From NCBI RefSeq assembly GCF_024807845.1, contig NZ_JANUEQ010000002.1, forward strand, positions 124,001 through 188,000: a stretch of 64,000 bases of DNA, in the 5' to 3' direction. A program made the translations under genes and the position numbers. The DNA comes from Klebsiella sp. BIGb0407. GTDB taxonomy: Bacteria; Pseudomonadota; Gammaproteobacteria; Enterobacterales; Enterobacteriaceae. The notes under the pieces are model-generated. The model searched no databases. It saw nothing but the letters and a program-made list of their open reading frames with translations, and was not told where the DNA came from. Shown here one piece after another: positions 36,273 to 44,353 of the stretch. Each line of letters opens with the position of its first letter. Positions within the stretch are counted from its first letter, which is position 1.

Positions 36273-37778
36273 ATGAATGAGCACACTTCAAATACACTTA
36301 TCTCCCTTGAAAATCTGTCAAAGACATTTGGTGGGAATCGGGCTTTAAGTGATATTTCTATGACTTTACTGGCGGGGGAGGTGCACTGTCTTGCTGGCAC
36401 AAATGGCTGCGGTAAAAGCACATTAATTAAAGTCATTTCCGGGGTGCATACCCCGGACAGTGGTAGCTCAATTACGTTAGGGGATGGTGCACCCAGCCCC
36501 AAACTGTCCGCTCGCCAGGCCCGTGACTTTGGCATTCAGGTTATTTATCAGGACCTGTCGTTATTCCCAAATTTATCGGTCTGGGAAAATATTGCCTTTG
36601 AGCACAATCTGGAAGGCCTGCTGCGCTGGCATAATAAATCAAAACTTCGGAAAGCAGCTCTTGAAGTAATTGAAAAACTACAGTTTGATCTTGATATAGA
36701 CCAACAGGTATTTTCACTTTCCATTGCTCAGCGCCAGCAAGTTGCTATTTGCCGTGCTCTGGTCGCTGATGCCCGTCTGGTTATTATGGACGAGCCGACA
36801 GCCTCACTGACCAGAACCGAAGTAAATCAGTTATTAAAAACCGTACGCTATCTCAAAGAGTCGAATATTTGCGTGGTATTTGTCAGCCACAGACTCGACG
36901 AAGTTCTTGAGATCTCCGACCGGGTTACCGTTATCCGGGATGGTCGCATTATTGGCTGCTGGCCAGCAAAAGAGATGACGCCATTTCATTTAACGGAACT
37001 GATGACCGGTAAAAAACTGGATTATCAGATGAAAGCCCCCACCAGGAGTGACGATCGAGTTATTCTGGAAGTCGAGAATTTAAGCCGTGCGAATCAATAT
37101 TCAAATGTCAGTTTTAAACTCTATAAAGGTGAAATTATTGGTTTATGTGGTCTGTTAGGTTCCGGACGCACCGAACTGGCGCTCTCACTATTTGGCATGA
37201 CCAAACCTGATAGTGGAAAAATCTGGCTTGATAGTAAACCGGTTCGTTTTAAAACCCATGAAGATGCGATTAAATCCGGGATTGGCTATGTTTCAGAAGA
37301 CAGACTAACGCTCGGTTTAGTTCAGCAACAATCTGTTGCTGATAATATGGTATTAACCATTCTCGATAAACTTAAAAATCGTTTTCATTTAATTGATGAG
37401 TATCAGAAAAATAAAATAATACTGGAGTGGATCCAGCAGTTAGGTGTTCGTGTTGCTGACCCAGAATTAGCGATATCGACACTGTCTGGTGGTAATCAAC
37501 AAAAAATCGTTCTCGCTAAATGGGTATTAACTCAACCACAAATATTAATATTAGATTCCCCGACAGTCGGGGTCGATGTCGGTGCTAAAGCCAGTATTTA
37601 CCAGCTTATTCATGCTCTGGCAAAAGAAGGTATCTCTATTATTATCATTTCCGATGAGATCCCCGAGGTTTGGTATAACTGTGATCGTATTATGCATTTT
37701 CGTGATGGCACTATAAATGCTGAATATAAACCTGATTCCGTTGAGCAGCATCAGCTAGCCGAGGTAATTAATGCTTAA
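36273..37778 (+). CDS. Sugar ABC importer ATPase, RbsA type
   Basis: A 501-residue tandem ATPase. The first domain has a complete Walker A (GTNGCGKST) and Walker B (LVIMDEPTASL). The second has the degenerate P-loop GLLGSGRTE usual in this family and LSGGNQQKIVLAKW. It energises the two permeases that follow. Its stop overlaps the first permease gene by 8 bp. Confidence 0.92.
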   Translation: MNEHTSNTLISLENLSKTFGGNRALSDISMTLLAGEVHCLAGTNGCGKSTLIKVISGVHTPDSGSSITLGDGAPSPKLSARQARDFGIQVIYQDLSLFPNLSVWENIAFEHNLEGLLRWHNKSKLRKAALEVIEKLQFDLDIDQQVFSLSIAQRQQVAICRALVADARLVIMDEPTASLTRTEVNQLLKTVRYLKESNICVVFVSHRLDEVLEISDRVTVIRDGRIIGCWPAKEMTPFHLTELMTGKKLDYQMKAPTRSDDRVILEVENLSRANQYSNVSFKLYKGEIIGLCGLLGSGRTELALSLFGMTKPDSGKIWLDSKPVRFKTHEDAIKSGIGYVSEDRLTLGLVQQQSVADNMVLTILDKLKNRFHLIDEYQKNKIILEWIQQLGVRVADPELAISTLSGGNQQKIVLAKWVLTQPQILILDSPTVGVDVGAKASIYQLIHALAKEGISIIIISDEIPEVWYNCDRIMHFRDGTINAEYKPDSVEQHQLAEVINA

Positions 37779-38760
37779 TCTATCGCGCTTACGGCCAAAA
37801 TCCAGCCAGGGCTGGCTTGCCTGGGTACTGTTTATTGCAGTGGTCTTTTTTAGTCTGGCAAGCGATCAGTTTCTTACCATTCAGAACTTACTTGATTTAG
37901 CTGAAAGCTATGCGGTTACTGGTATATTTGCCCTGGGTCTGTTTGTGGTATTGGTCACCGGAGGAATAGATATTTCCTTTGCCGCTGTAGCCTCGGTGGT
38001 TCAGTATTTTATCGCAACATTGTTTATTCAATTTCAGTTTGATAATGCTATTCTCAGTATTTTACTGGCGATTATCTGTGGCACATTATTTGGCGTGATT
38101 AACGCACTGCTGATTACCACCTTACGCGTCGTCTCAATCATCATCACTATCAGTATGCAGTCACTTCTGTTTGGCTTGCTGATGTGGGTCACCGCCGGGC
38201 GAAGTATTTATTCCCTTCCGGACTGGTGGGTTTCACTGCGCACGGTACTGCCCTTTGAAGTCGGTGGGGTTCAATTTCAGCTTGGTTTACCGCTTGTTAC
38301 CATGCTAGTTATCGCCGGAGCTACCGCGCTACTGCTGAATAAAACCAATCTGGGTCGCCAGCTTTACGCGGTCGGCGGTGATCCTGAGTCGGCTCGACGC
38401 ATCGGCATCCGCGTTGGACTTATCCATATATTCGCCTACGGCTGGTTAGGTGCCATGGCGGCAATCGGTGGACTGGTTCAAGTTTATCGCATGGGTGAAG
38501 TGGTGCCTAACGCACTGGTTGGCGGTGAACTCGATGTCCTGGCAGCAACCGTTTTAGGTGGCGCCAGTCTGATGGGAGGAAAAGGTACGGTCAGCGGGAC
38601 GTTAATGGGCGTATTCCTTATCGCAATACTGAAAAATGGCCTTAATTTAGTCGGCGTATCTAACTACTTCATGAATATTGTCGTCGGTGTGATTATCGTT
38701 ATTGCGATTGCGGTTACACACTATAAAAAGCGTAAAGAAACTGATGTCAGCTTTGTCTAA
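37771..38760 (+). CDS. Sugar ABC importer permease 1
   Basis: A 329-residue RbsC/AraH-family permease with about 8-10 helices. The conserved region LVTGGIDISFAAVASV and the late GGASLMGGKGTVSGTLMG motif, which contacts the ATPase, are clear. It overlaps the ATPase gene by 8 bp and is followed 16 bp later by a second permease, giving a heterodimeric channel. Confidence 0.9.
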   Translation: MLNLSRLRPKSSQGWLAWVLFIAVVFFSLASDQFLTIQNLLDLAESYAVTGIFALGLFVVLVTGGIDISFAAVASVVQYFIATLFIQFQFDNAILSILLAIICGTLFGVINALLITTLRVVSIIITISMQSLLFGLLMWVTAGRSIYSLPDWWVSLRTVLPFEVGGVQFQLGLPLVTMLVIAGATALLLNKTNLGRQLYAVGGDPESARRIGIRVGLIHIFAYGWLGAMAAIGGLVQVYRMGEVVPNALVGGELDVLAATVLGGASLMGGKGTVSGTLMGVFLIAILKNGLNLVGVSNYFMNIVVGVIIVIAIAVTHYKKRKETDVSFV

Positions 38761-38776
38761 TTAAAGGCGTATCGTT

Positions 38777-39823
38777 ATGAAACTAATTTCCGCTCTACGT
38801 CCCGATAGTAGCAATATTGGACTTCTGCTCCTTATTGCACTGGCACTGAGTTGCTTTACTGTATTATTACCGGGACGTTTTCTAACTGATTCAACATTTT
38901 TGAGTATGGCTTTCCAGTTGCCTGAATTGGGCTTACTTACCCTGGCCATGTTTATTGCTATCTTAAGCGGCGGCTTAAATTTAGCGATTATTGCGACCTC
39001 AAATATAACCGCATTATTTATGGCATGGGTACTATTAAGTATGCTGCCAGCGGATGCCAGCGTTTCTTATCAATTATTGTGGCTCGCTATCGCGATTATT
39101 GGTGCAATGTGTATTGCAGTGGTGGTCGGCGTTATTACCGGAATGATGATAACGCGTATTGGTGCTCACCCTATTCTCGTGACGCTGGCAACCATGATGA
39201 CCCTGAACGGAATTGGCATTTGGTTAACTAAGGGTGCGGCACTCAGCGGTATGCCGCAAGTCATCAGAAGCCTGGGTTCTGACACCTTTATCGGTATACC
39301 ATTACCCCTGTGGGTTTTCTTTATCGCAGCAGTCTCACTGGCTTTATTTTTAGGTAAAACGCGTCCGGGCAAATGCATCTATATGGGCGGCAGTAATATT
39401 AATGCCACCTGGTTTAGCGGTGTGAATACGCATCGGGTTGTGATTCTCGTTTACGTTATATCCAGTTTACTCTGTGTACTCGCGGGTTTAATTATGATGG
39501 CCCGATTTAACTCAGCCCGTATGGGATACGGTGATGCTTATTTATTACTGACCGTGCTCGCGATTATTTTAGGTGGAACTGACCCGAATGGTGGATTTGG
39601 TCGCGTCTCTGGCGTCGTTCTTTCTTTAATTGCACTACAAATATTATCGACCGGTTTTAATTTAATGAATATTAGTCAGCATGTCAGTCTGGCTATGTGG
39701 GGTGCTGTATTAATTGTGGTACTTGCGCTTAAACACTTTAAATCACGTTTTAATGAACATCGAGCGGTTAAAAGAAGCAAATTAACCACACAGCCAAAAT
39801 CTCTTATTGAAAAAAAGGAATGA
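38777..39823 (+). CDS. Sugar ABC importer permease 2
   Basis: A 348-residue second RbsC-family permease. Landmarks: LSGGLNLAIIATSNITAL and LGGTDPNGGFGRVSGVVLSL. A basic C-terminal tail rich in Lys and Arg (from HFKSRFNEHRAVKRSK) is longer than usual. Overlaps in the region and a shared direction place it in the same operon. Confidence 0.9.
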   Translation: MKLISALRPDSSNIGLLLLIALALSCFTVLLPGRFLTDSTFLSMAFQLPELGLLTLAMFIAILSGGLNLAIIATSNITALFMAWVLLSMLPADASVSYQLLWLAIAIIGAMCIAVVVGVITGMMITRIGAHPILVTLATMMTLNGIGIWLTKGAALSGMPQVIRSLGSDTFIGIPLPLWVFFIAAVSLALFLGKTRPGKCIYMGGSNINATWFSGVNTHRVVILVYVISSLLCVLAGLIMMARFNSARMGYGDAYLLLTVLAIILGGTDPNGGFGRVSGVVLSLIALQILSTGFNLMNISQHVSLAMWGAVLIVVLALKHFKSRFNEHRAVKRSKLTTQPKSLIEKKE

Positions 39824-39825
39824 CC

Positions 39826-40518
39826 ATGCGTATTCAAGTATCCCCTTCATTAATGTGTATGAACTTAATAGAAATAAAAAACCAATTAGATGTACTTGAT
39901 ACCCGGGCTGATTTTTTACATGTCGACATTATGGATGGCCACTATGTAAAAAACATTACTTTATCACCATTTTTCATTGAGCAAATCAGACCGCATACCA
40001 AAGTTGCTATTGATGTTCATTTGATGGTTGAAGAACCAACTCATTTTATTGATGCTATTGCCAAGGCAGGCGCTGATTATATTTGCCCGCATGCCGAAAC
40101 CATTAACCGCGATGCCTTCAGGGTCATCAACCAGATTCGCTCTCATGGCAAGAAGGTGGGTATTGTTTTAAACCCGGCAACACCGGTGTCTTATATTCAT
40201 CATTATATTCACCTGGTGGATAAGATTACCGTTATGACCGTCGATCCGGGCTACGCCGGTCAGCCATTTATTCCAGAGATGTTGTTAAAGGTTAAAGAGC
40301 TGAAAGAACTGAAAGACCGTCATGGCTATTCTTATCTGATTGAGATCGATGGTTCTTGTAACGTCAGGACTTATGAAGATTTGATCGGTGCCGGGGCTGA
40401 AGTACTTATCGTTGGCACCTCCGGACTATTCAATATTCACCAGGATCTGGAAACCGCCTGGGACATGATGAGAAGTAGCATCGATGATGCTCAAAATGCC
40501 CTACAGGTAGCCGTATGA
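39826..40518 (+). CDS. D-allulose-6-phosphate 3-epimerase-like protein (AlsE type)
   Basis: A 230-residue TIM-barrel epimerase of the ribulose-phosphate 3-epimerase family. It follows E. coli AlsE closely: SPSLMCMNL, FLHVDIMDGHYVKNITLSPFF, VDPGYAGQPFIPEML, EIDGSCN and VGTSGLFN. The metal His and the two catalytic Asp residues are in the HVDIMDGH and TVDPG motifs. The ATG at 39826 (MRIQVSP) is spaced properly from AAGGA; the ATG two codons earlier is too close. It overlaps the kinase gene by 4 bp. It interconverts a ketose phosphate at C3, probably allulose-6-P and fructose-6-P. Confidence 0.85.
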   Translation: MRIQVSPSLMCMNLIEIKNQLDVLDTRADFLHVDIMDGHYVKNITLSPFFIEQIRPHTKVAIDVHLMVEEPTHFIDAIAKAGADYICPHAETINRDAFRVINQIRSHGKKVGIVLNPATPVSYIHHYIHLVDKITVMTVDPGYAGQPFIPEMLLKVKELKELKDRHGYSYLIEIDGSCNVRTYEDLIGAGAEVLIVGTSGLFNIHQDLETAWDMMRSSIDDAQNALQVAV

Positions 40519-41411
40519 GTAAACGCTGGCTCGGGATTGACATTGGCGGAACGGGAACGCGCTTACAGCTAATGGAGGAAGAACGTGTTTGGAGTACTTA
40601 CCGCAAGGTCAGTACTTCAAGCTGGGCTCAGCAACCTGATGCGCTCAATGCACTGGGCCAACTTATTATCGACACTCTTGAAGGTAAGAGTATATCAGGA
40701 ATTATGCTGGGTTTACCGGGCGTGTTAAGTCGCGACCGTCAGCGAGTGATTTCACTGCCCTTTATTCAGGCATTAGATGGACAACCAGTAAGTGACATTC
40801 TGAGTCAGCGTATCGGTGCGCCGGTAGCAATGGATAAAGATGTTAATCAGTTAATGACCTGGGATCTGATGCAGCTCGATACGCTGCCTGATTCAGCGGT
40901 GGGCATTTATCCCGGTACCGGTATGGGAAATAGTCTGTGGCTGAATGGTCAGTTTTATCACGGCCAGCACGGTGGTGCGGGAGAACTGGGTCATATCCCG
41001 ATTGAAGGAAATGACTTACCCTGCCCCTGCGGTAATAAGGGCTGTGCCGAAACGCTGACATCCGGAAACTGGCTGCGTAATTGGGCTGAGCAATATGCCT
41101 CTGATATCAGCATGTCGAACTTATTTACCCATTATGGCGAACATGCTGATTTGCAGGCTTTCGTTTCCAGACTTGCCCGACTTATTGCGACAGAAATTAA
41201 TATTCTCGACCCTGAGTATTTGATCCTTGGTGGCGGTGTATTAGCCATGGAGAATTTTCCCTTAACCCAGTTACGCGACAGTATTCGATCCTATCTTCGC
41301 CCGCCGGTAACCCGGGATGGATTAAAAATAGTGTTCAGTCAGTCAACGGATTATACCGGTTGCCGCGGAGCATGCTTAGCCGCTGAGCGGCACTTCAGGA
41401 GCCCATTATGA
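40515..41411 (+). CDS. ROK-family sugar kinase (AlsK-like)
   Basis: A 298-residue ROK kinase. The N-terminal phosphate motif is GIDIGGTGTR, the catalytic region contains GTGMGNSLWLNG and HGGAGELGHIPIEG, and the structural zinc motif is CPCGNKGCAE. With the AlsE-type epimerase before it, an allose- or allulose-type kinase is the likeliest role. The start overlaps the epimerase stop by 4 bp (ATGA), and the same overlap joins it to the ribokinase. Confidence 0.85.
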   Translation: MSKRWLGIDIGGTGTRLQLMEEERVWSTYRKVSTSSWAQQPDALNALGQLIIDTLEGKSISGIMLGLPGVLSRDRQRVISLPFIQALDGQPVSDILSQRIGAPVAMDKDVNQLMTWDLMQLDTLPDSAVGIYPGTGMGNSLWLNGQFYHGQHGGAGELGHIPIEGNDLPCPCGNKGCAETLTSGNWLRNWAEQYASDISMSNLFTHYGEHADLQAFVSRLARLIATEINILDPEYLILGGGVLAMENFPLTQLRDSIRSYLRPPVTRDGLKIVFSQSTDYTGCRGACLAAERHFRSPL

Positions 41412-42367
41412 GCGGAAGAGTCTGTGTATTTGGATCGTTTAATCTTGATGTTGTCGCCACCATGAGCCGCTTTCCTATGCCTGGTGAATCACTGACGGCA
41501 TATCACAGCAATATGGGGCCTGGCGGTAAAGGCGCGAATCAGGCCACCGCTGCATTGCGTGCTGGCGCCCGGGTTCACTATATCGGCAAAGTCGGTAATG
41601 ACGATTTCGGGATTTTTGCTCGCCGTCATTTAGAAAAGACCGGTTTTGACGCTATCACGCTCTTTACCTGCAAAGAGAAACCGACGGGTAATGCGCTGAT
41701 TTACGTCGCCGGTGAAGATGCCGAGAATATGATTTCGGTCTATCCGGGAGCCAATACCACCGTTACCGCAGCCGAGGTTAGCCGCTGCCAGCCAACGGTT
41801 GCTGCCGCTGATATTCTGTTAGTGCAATTAGAGAATAACCTCAGTGCTATTCAGAAAATGGTCGATAATGCGCATCAGGCGGGAACCTATATTATTCTTA
41901 ATCCTGCTCCGTGGCAGAAAGTCGGCAATGCGCTATTAAAGAAAGTTGATTTGCTTACCCCTAACTGCTCGGAAGCCATGCAGCTCACCGGGATAGAGGT
42001 GACAGATGTGCAAAGTGCCCAGCGCGCAGCAAATGCCTTGCATCAAAAAGGTGCCAGTCGAGTGATTATTACCCTCGGTATGGAGGGCGCATTATTATCA
42101 ACCTCTGAAGAGCAGTTCAGAATTCCTATATTCCCAGCTCAGCCTTGCGATACTACCGGGGCAGGTGACTCTTTTAACGGTGCAATAGCGGCACGTTTAG
42201 CCGCGGGAGAGTCGATATTACCTGCTGCGATGTTTGCATCAGCCTATGCCTCTTTATGTGTTGAACGTAAAGGTGCAGCAGAATCAATGCCCACTTATGC
42301 GGAAGCATTAGCGCGTTTACAGCAATATCCCGAATATGCACCAGAAGCTCTGGAACAAATTCAATAA
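41408..42367 (+). CDS. PfkB-family sugar kinase, ribokinase type
   Basis: A 319-residue kinase. The first PfkB signature is GPGGKGANQATAALRAG, and the second, with the catalytic Asp, is DTTGAGDSFNGAIAARL. It lines up with ribokinase through the NPAPWQ and LTPNCSEA segments. It is the last gene of the operon, which thus encodes two different sugar kinases. It could phosphorylate ribose or a related sugar. Confidence 0.87.
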   Translation: MSGRVCVFGSFNLDVVATMSRFPMPGESLTAYHSNMGPGGKGANQATAALRAGARVHYIGKVGNDDFGIFARRHLEKTGFDAITLFTCKEKPTGNALIYVAGEDAENMISVYPGANTTVTAAEVSRCQPTVAAADILLVQLENNLSAIQKMVDNAHQAGTYIILNPAPWQKVGNALLKKVDLLTPNCSEAMQLTGIEVTDVQSAQRAANALHQKGASRVIITLGMEGALLSTSEEQFRIPIFPAQPCDTTGAGDSFNGAIAARLAAGESILPAAMFASAYASLCVERKGAAESMPTYAEALARLQQYPEYAPEALEQIQ

Positions 42368-42386
42368 AGTAAGACAGTAAAGCGAA

Positions 42387-42408
42387 GATGCCGTGAAATA
42401 ACGGCATC
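42387..42408. terminator. Hairpin after the ribokinase gene
   Basis: GATGCCGT / ACGGCATC, an 8-bp perfect stem. The T-rich side is on the minus strand, so it may originally have terminated the ascB copy whose remnant lies beside it, as well as the ribokinase operon. Confidence 0.5.
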
Positions 42409-42430
42409 TGTGAAACAAAAACTCGCGGCT

Positions 42431-42565
42431 CTATTCCAGATCTGCCCCATTACTCGCAATCACTTTCTGATACCAGTAGAAGGATTTTTTCTTCTTACGT
42501 TCACGCGTTCCCAGGCCCTGGTCATCAAGAACGACATAAATAAAGCCGTAGCGCTTACTTAACTC
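42431..42565 (-). pseudogene. Remnant of the 3' end of ascB (6-phospho-beta-glucosidase)
   Basis: 45 codons with stop, reading to KKVIASNG-type C-terminus ...NGADLE and then TAG. The 131 bp at 42435-42565 match 59437-59567 with one mismatch (A42531 against T59533, giving Val for Asp). The full gene ends with GAG-TAA, this copy with GAA-TAG, so the two copies diverge at once outside the repeat. There is no 5' part: the similarity stops abruptly at 42566. Confidence 0.93.
42435..42565 (+). repeat. 131-bp direct repeat, left copy
   Basis: Left copy of the repeat that brackets the srf block. The partner is 59437-59567, same orientation, 130 of 131 bases identical, spaced 17,002 bp. Confidence 0.95.
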
Positions 42566-42895
42566 TATTCTTGCACTTGCCCCTCATATCTCGTTGAGAT
42601 GTGAGAATAACTATTTTTTTAATTATTTTTATTTACCACTAAAGATTTCAATTTTTTTGCCGATACCTCGTCAAATTTCTATAAATAAATATCAGCCTTA
42701 CATGAGAGCCATTATCCAATCACTTAGGGTGACATAATTTTTGAGCAACCGTTAACGACAACAATCCATCTAAAACGATCAATTATTAAGCATGGAATTA
42801 GCGTGTTAGCGACAAATACATTTTCAACACCAAAAAATATCAATGGGCAACATCCTATTACTAAAATTTTTAGTTCGATTATTTAAGGATAAAAA
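42566..42895 (+). promoter_or_regulatory. Left end of the srf block: terminator and promoter region
   Basis: A 330-bp AT-rich stretch between the ascB remnant and the first lipoprotein gene. It begins with a terminator-like hairpin at 42583-42620; the rest is AT-rich, without recognisable operators, and ends with an AAGGAT ribosome site. Confidence 0.5.
42583..42620 (+). terminator. Rho-independent terminator at the left end of the srf block
   Basis: CTCATATCTC / GAGATGTGAG (10 bp with one G-T pair), a 3-nt loop, then AATAACTATTTTTTT. It lies right after the ascB remnant and would shield the lipoprotein genes from upstream transcription. Confidence 0.72.
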
Positions 42896-43636
42896 ATGGC
42901 GAATAAATTTAACCGTAGTGCAACCTGCCTTCTTGTATCTATAACGCTACTTCTTAGTGGTTGTGCCAGTACGGGGAGTTCTCTTCTGTCTGGTACCCCT
43001 CCTGATGCGCGATTGACTACAGGGGAACAAGCTAAATTCTTTAGTGCTTCGGGTGCACAAGGTTGTGGATTAGGCGCTCTGACAGGAGCTGGTCTTGGTG
43101 CATTGACTGGTGCCATATCTGGGGGTGGTAAGCGTGCAGTTGCTGGTGCAGCCATTGGTGGTGTTGCAGGATGTGTAGTGGGAATGACAGCCAACTATTA
43201 TCTCGATAGCCTGCAGAAAGATTACGCCACAACCTCAGACAGACTCCAGGCTATGGATAAAGACATCAAACAAAATACTGCAGACTTAGAGAAAGCTACA
43301 ACGGCAATGAAGCAGGTTATCAGTGATAACCAAGCGACGCTGACTAAAATGAGTATACAAAAAGATAATGCCGGATTCGATAAAGCCAGTGCAATGAAAG
43401 AGCTTTCTAAAATTGATGCCAATATCAAAGTAATGAAAGACAAAATCAAAGTGATGAAAGACAAAGATGCAGCTTATAAAGTCGCTCTGCAAGGACAACA
43501 AATCAATAATTCGTCAGAAAAAAAACAGCTAGCAGCTCTTACCAAAGAATACAACCAGATGAGCACCCAGATTACCGCTCTGGAATCAGAAGCTAATGGT
43601 TTGTTCAATCAACGCCAGGCTATTTCTCTGGGTTAA
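42896..43636 (+). CDS. Lipoprotein with glycine zipper and coiled coil
   Basis: A 246-residue predicted lipoprotein. The lipobox is LLSGC with C23; Ala at +2 suggests the outer membrane. Residues about 53-100 form a glycine-zipper segment (GCGLGALTGAGLGALTGAISGGG and onward), which may insert in a membrane. The remainder is a long charged coiled coil (DYATTSDRLQAMDKDIKQ through EYNQMSTQITALESE). Start has AAGGAT at good spacing. It opens the srf block and shares its build with the next lipoprotein. No specific function recognised. Confidence 0.85.
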   Translation: MANKFNRSATCLLVSITLLLSGCASTGSSLLSGTPPDARLTTGEQAKFFSASGAQGCGLGALTGAGLGALTGAISGGGKRAVAGAAIGGVAGCVVGMTANYYLDSLQKDYATTSDRLQAMDKDIKQNTADLEKATTAMKQVISDNQATLTKMSIQKDNAGFDKASAMKELSKIDANIKVMKDKIKVMKDKDAAYKVALQGQQINNSSEKKQLAALTKEYNQMSTQITALESEANGLFNQRQAISLG

Positions 43637-43714
43637 TGATTGCGGGCCGGTATCAATATCGGCCATTTCTGATCGCGTCATTTTATTTATCCACCCCGAT
43701 TCATGGACCCTGTC

Positions 43715-44197
43715 ATGAGAAAATACATCTTATTTGCTTCAATGTTACTTGCTGGTTGTACGACTTCTCCTCAAGACTGTGACTTACATGCACAAGATCC
43801 AAGTTTTATCACTAAGTTAAGTTGTGCAACCTCCGGTAGCTATCGACAAAATATCGATACACAGGAACAACAGGTTTTACAAAGCCAACGGAATCAAAAA
43901 ATAGCGACACAGGACTTGGCTAATATTCAGAGTAGAGAACAAGCCTCAAGCCAGAAGCTGGAAAATGAACAAGCACAATTAACTGCGTTACGTACCGACT
44001 TGGATAAGATGATTAGTCGTCTTCAGTCGAGCAAAGTTAAAAACAAACAAAGTCAGCAAGAAATTAAAAAATTGAAAGACCTGCAGCAACAATCTCAGAA
44101 AGCATCAAGTATCAGTGAAATTACTGCTATTCAGAGCAAAATTGCTGAAGCCAAGAAGAGAATTGATGCACTTGAACAGGCAAATGCCTTCAACTAG
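43715..44197 (+). CDS. Small coiled-coil lipoprotein
   Basis: A 160-residue predicted lipoprotein. The lipobox is LLAGC with C15 when translation starts at MRKYILF (43715); an ATG four codons earlier is possible. A Cys pair (CDLHAQDPS, KLSCATSG) follows the lipid anchor, then about 120 residues of Gln/Lys-rich coiled coil ending KIAEAKKRIDALEQAN. It likely forms a periplasmic spacer or scaffold with its neighbour. It has no named family that I recognise. A weak hairpin with GTTTTG at 44213-44237 may end this two-gene unit. Confidence 0.82.
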   Translation: MRKYILFASMLLAGCTTSPQDCDLHAQDPSFITKLSCATSGSYRQNIDTQEQQVLQSQRNQKIATQDLANIQSREQASSQKLENEQAQLTALRTDLDKMISRLQSSKVKNKQSQQEIKKLKDLQQQSQKASSISEITAIQSKIAEAKKRIDALEQANAFN

Positions 44198-44213
44198 ATA
44201 TAAATGTTACCCG

Positions 44214-44237
44214 GCGACCGTTAATGGTCGCTGTTTT
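44214..44237 (+). terminator. Weak terminator after the lipoprotein pair
   Basis: GCGACC / GGTCGC with a 6-nt loop, followed by TGTTTTG. A short stem and a short T run. Confidence 0.45.
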
Positions 44238-44353
44238 GCATGAAATAAACCTCGGGATAACAGTGGGATGATAATACTGATATCGCTTACTCATATGCTG
44301 CCAGCCACTGATAAAGCGTCTGAAGTCGACAGCAATAACAACGATTCAGGTTT

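Noticed and set aside
35286..42367. AI-2 (lsr) uptake operon
   Set aside because: The binding protein resembles LsrB, but there is no LsrF, LsrG or LsrK; the enzymes present are AlsE-, AlsK- and RbsK-like, so a sugar operon fits better.
42431..42565. Independent small gene
   Set aside because: It is an exact copy of the ascB C-terminus with no start codon or ribosome site, hence a remnant.
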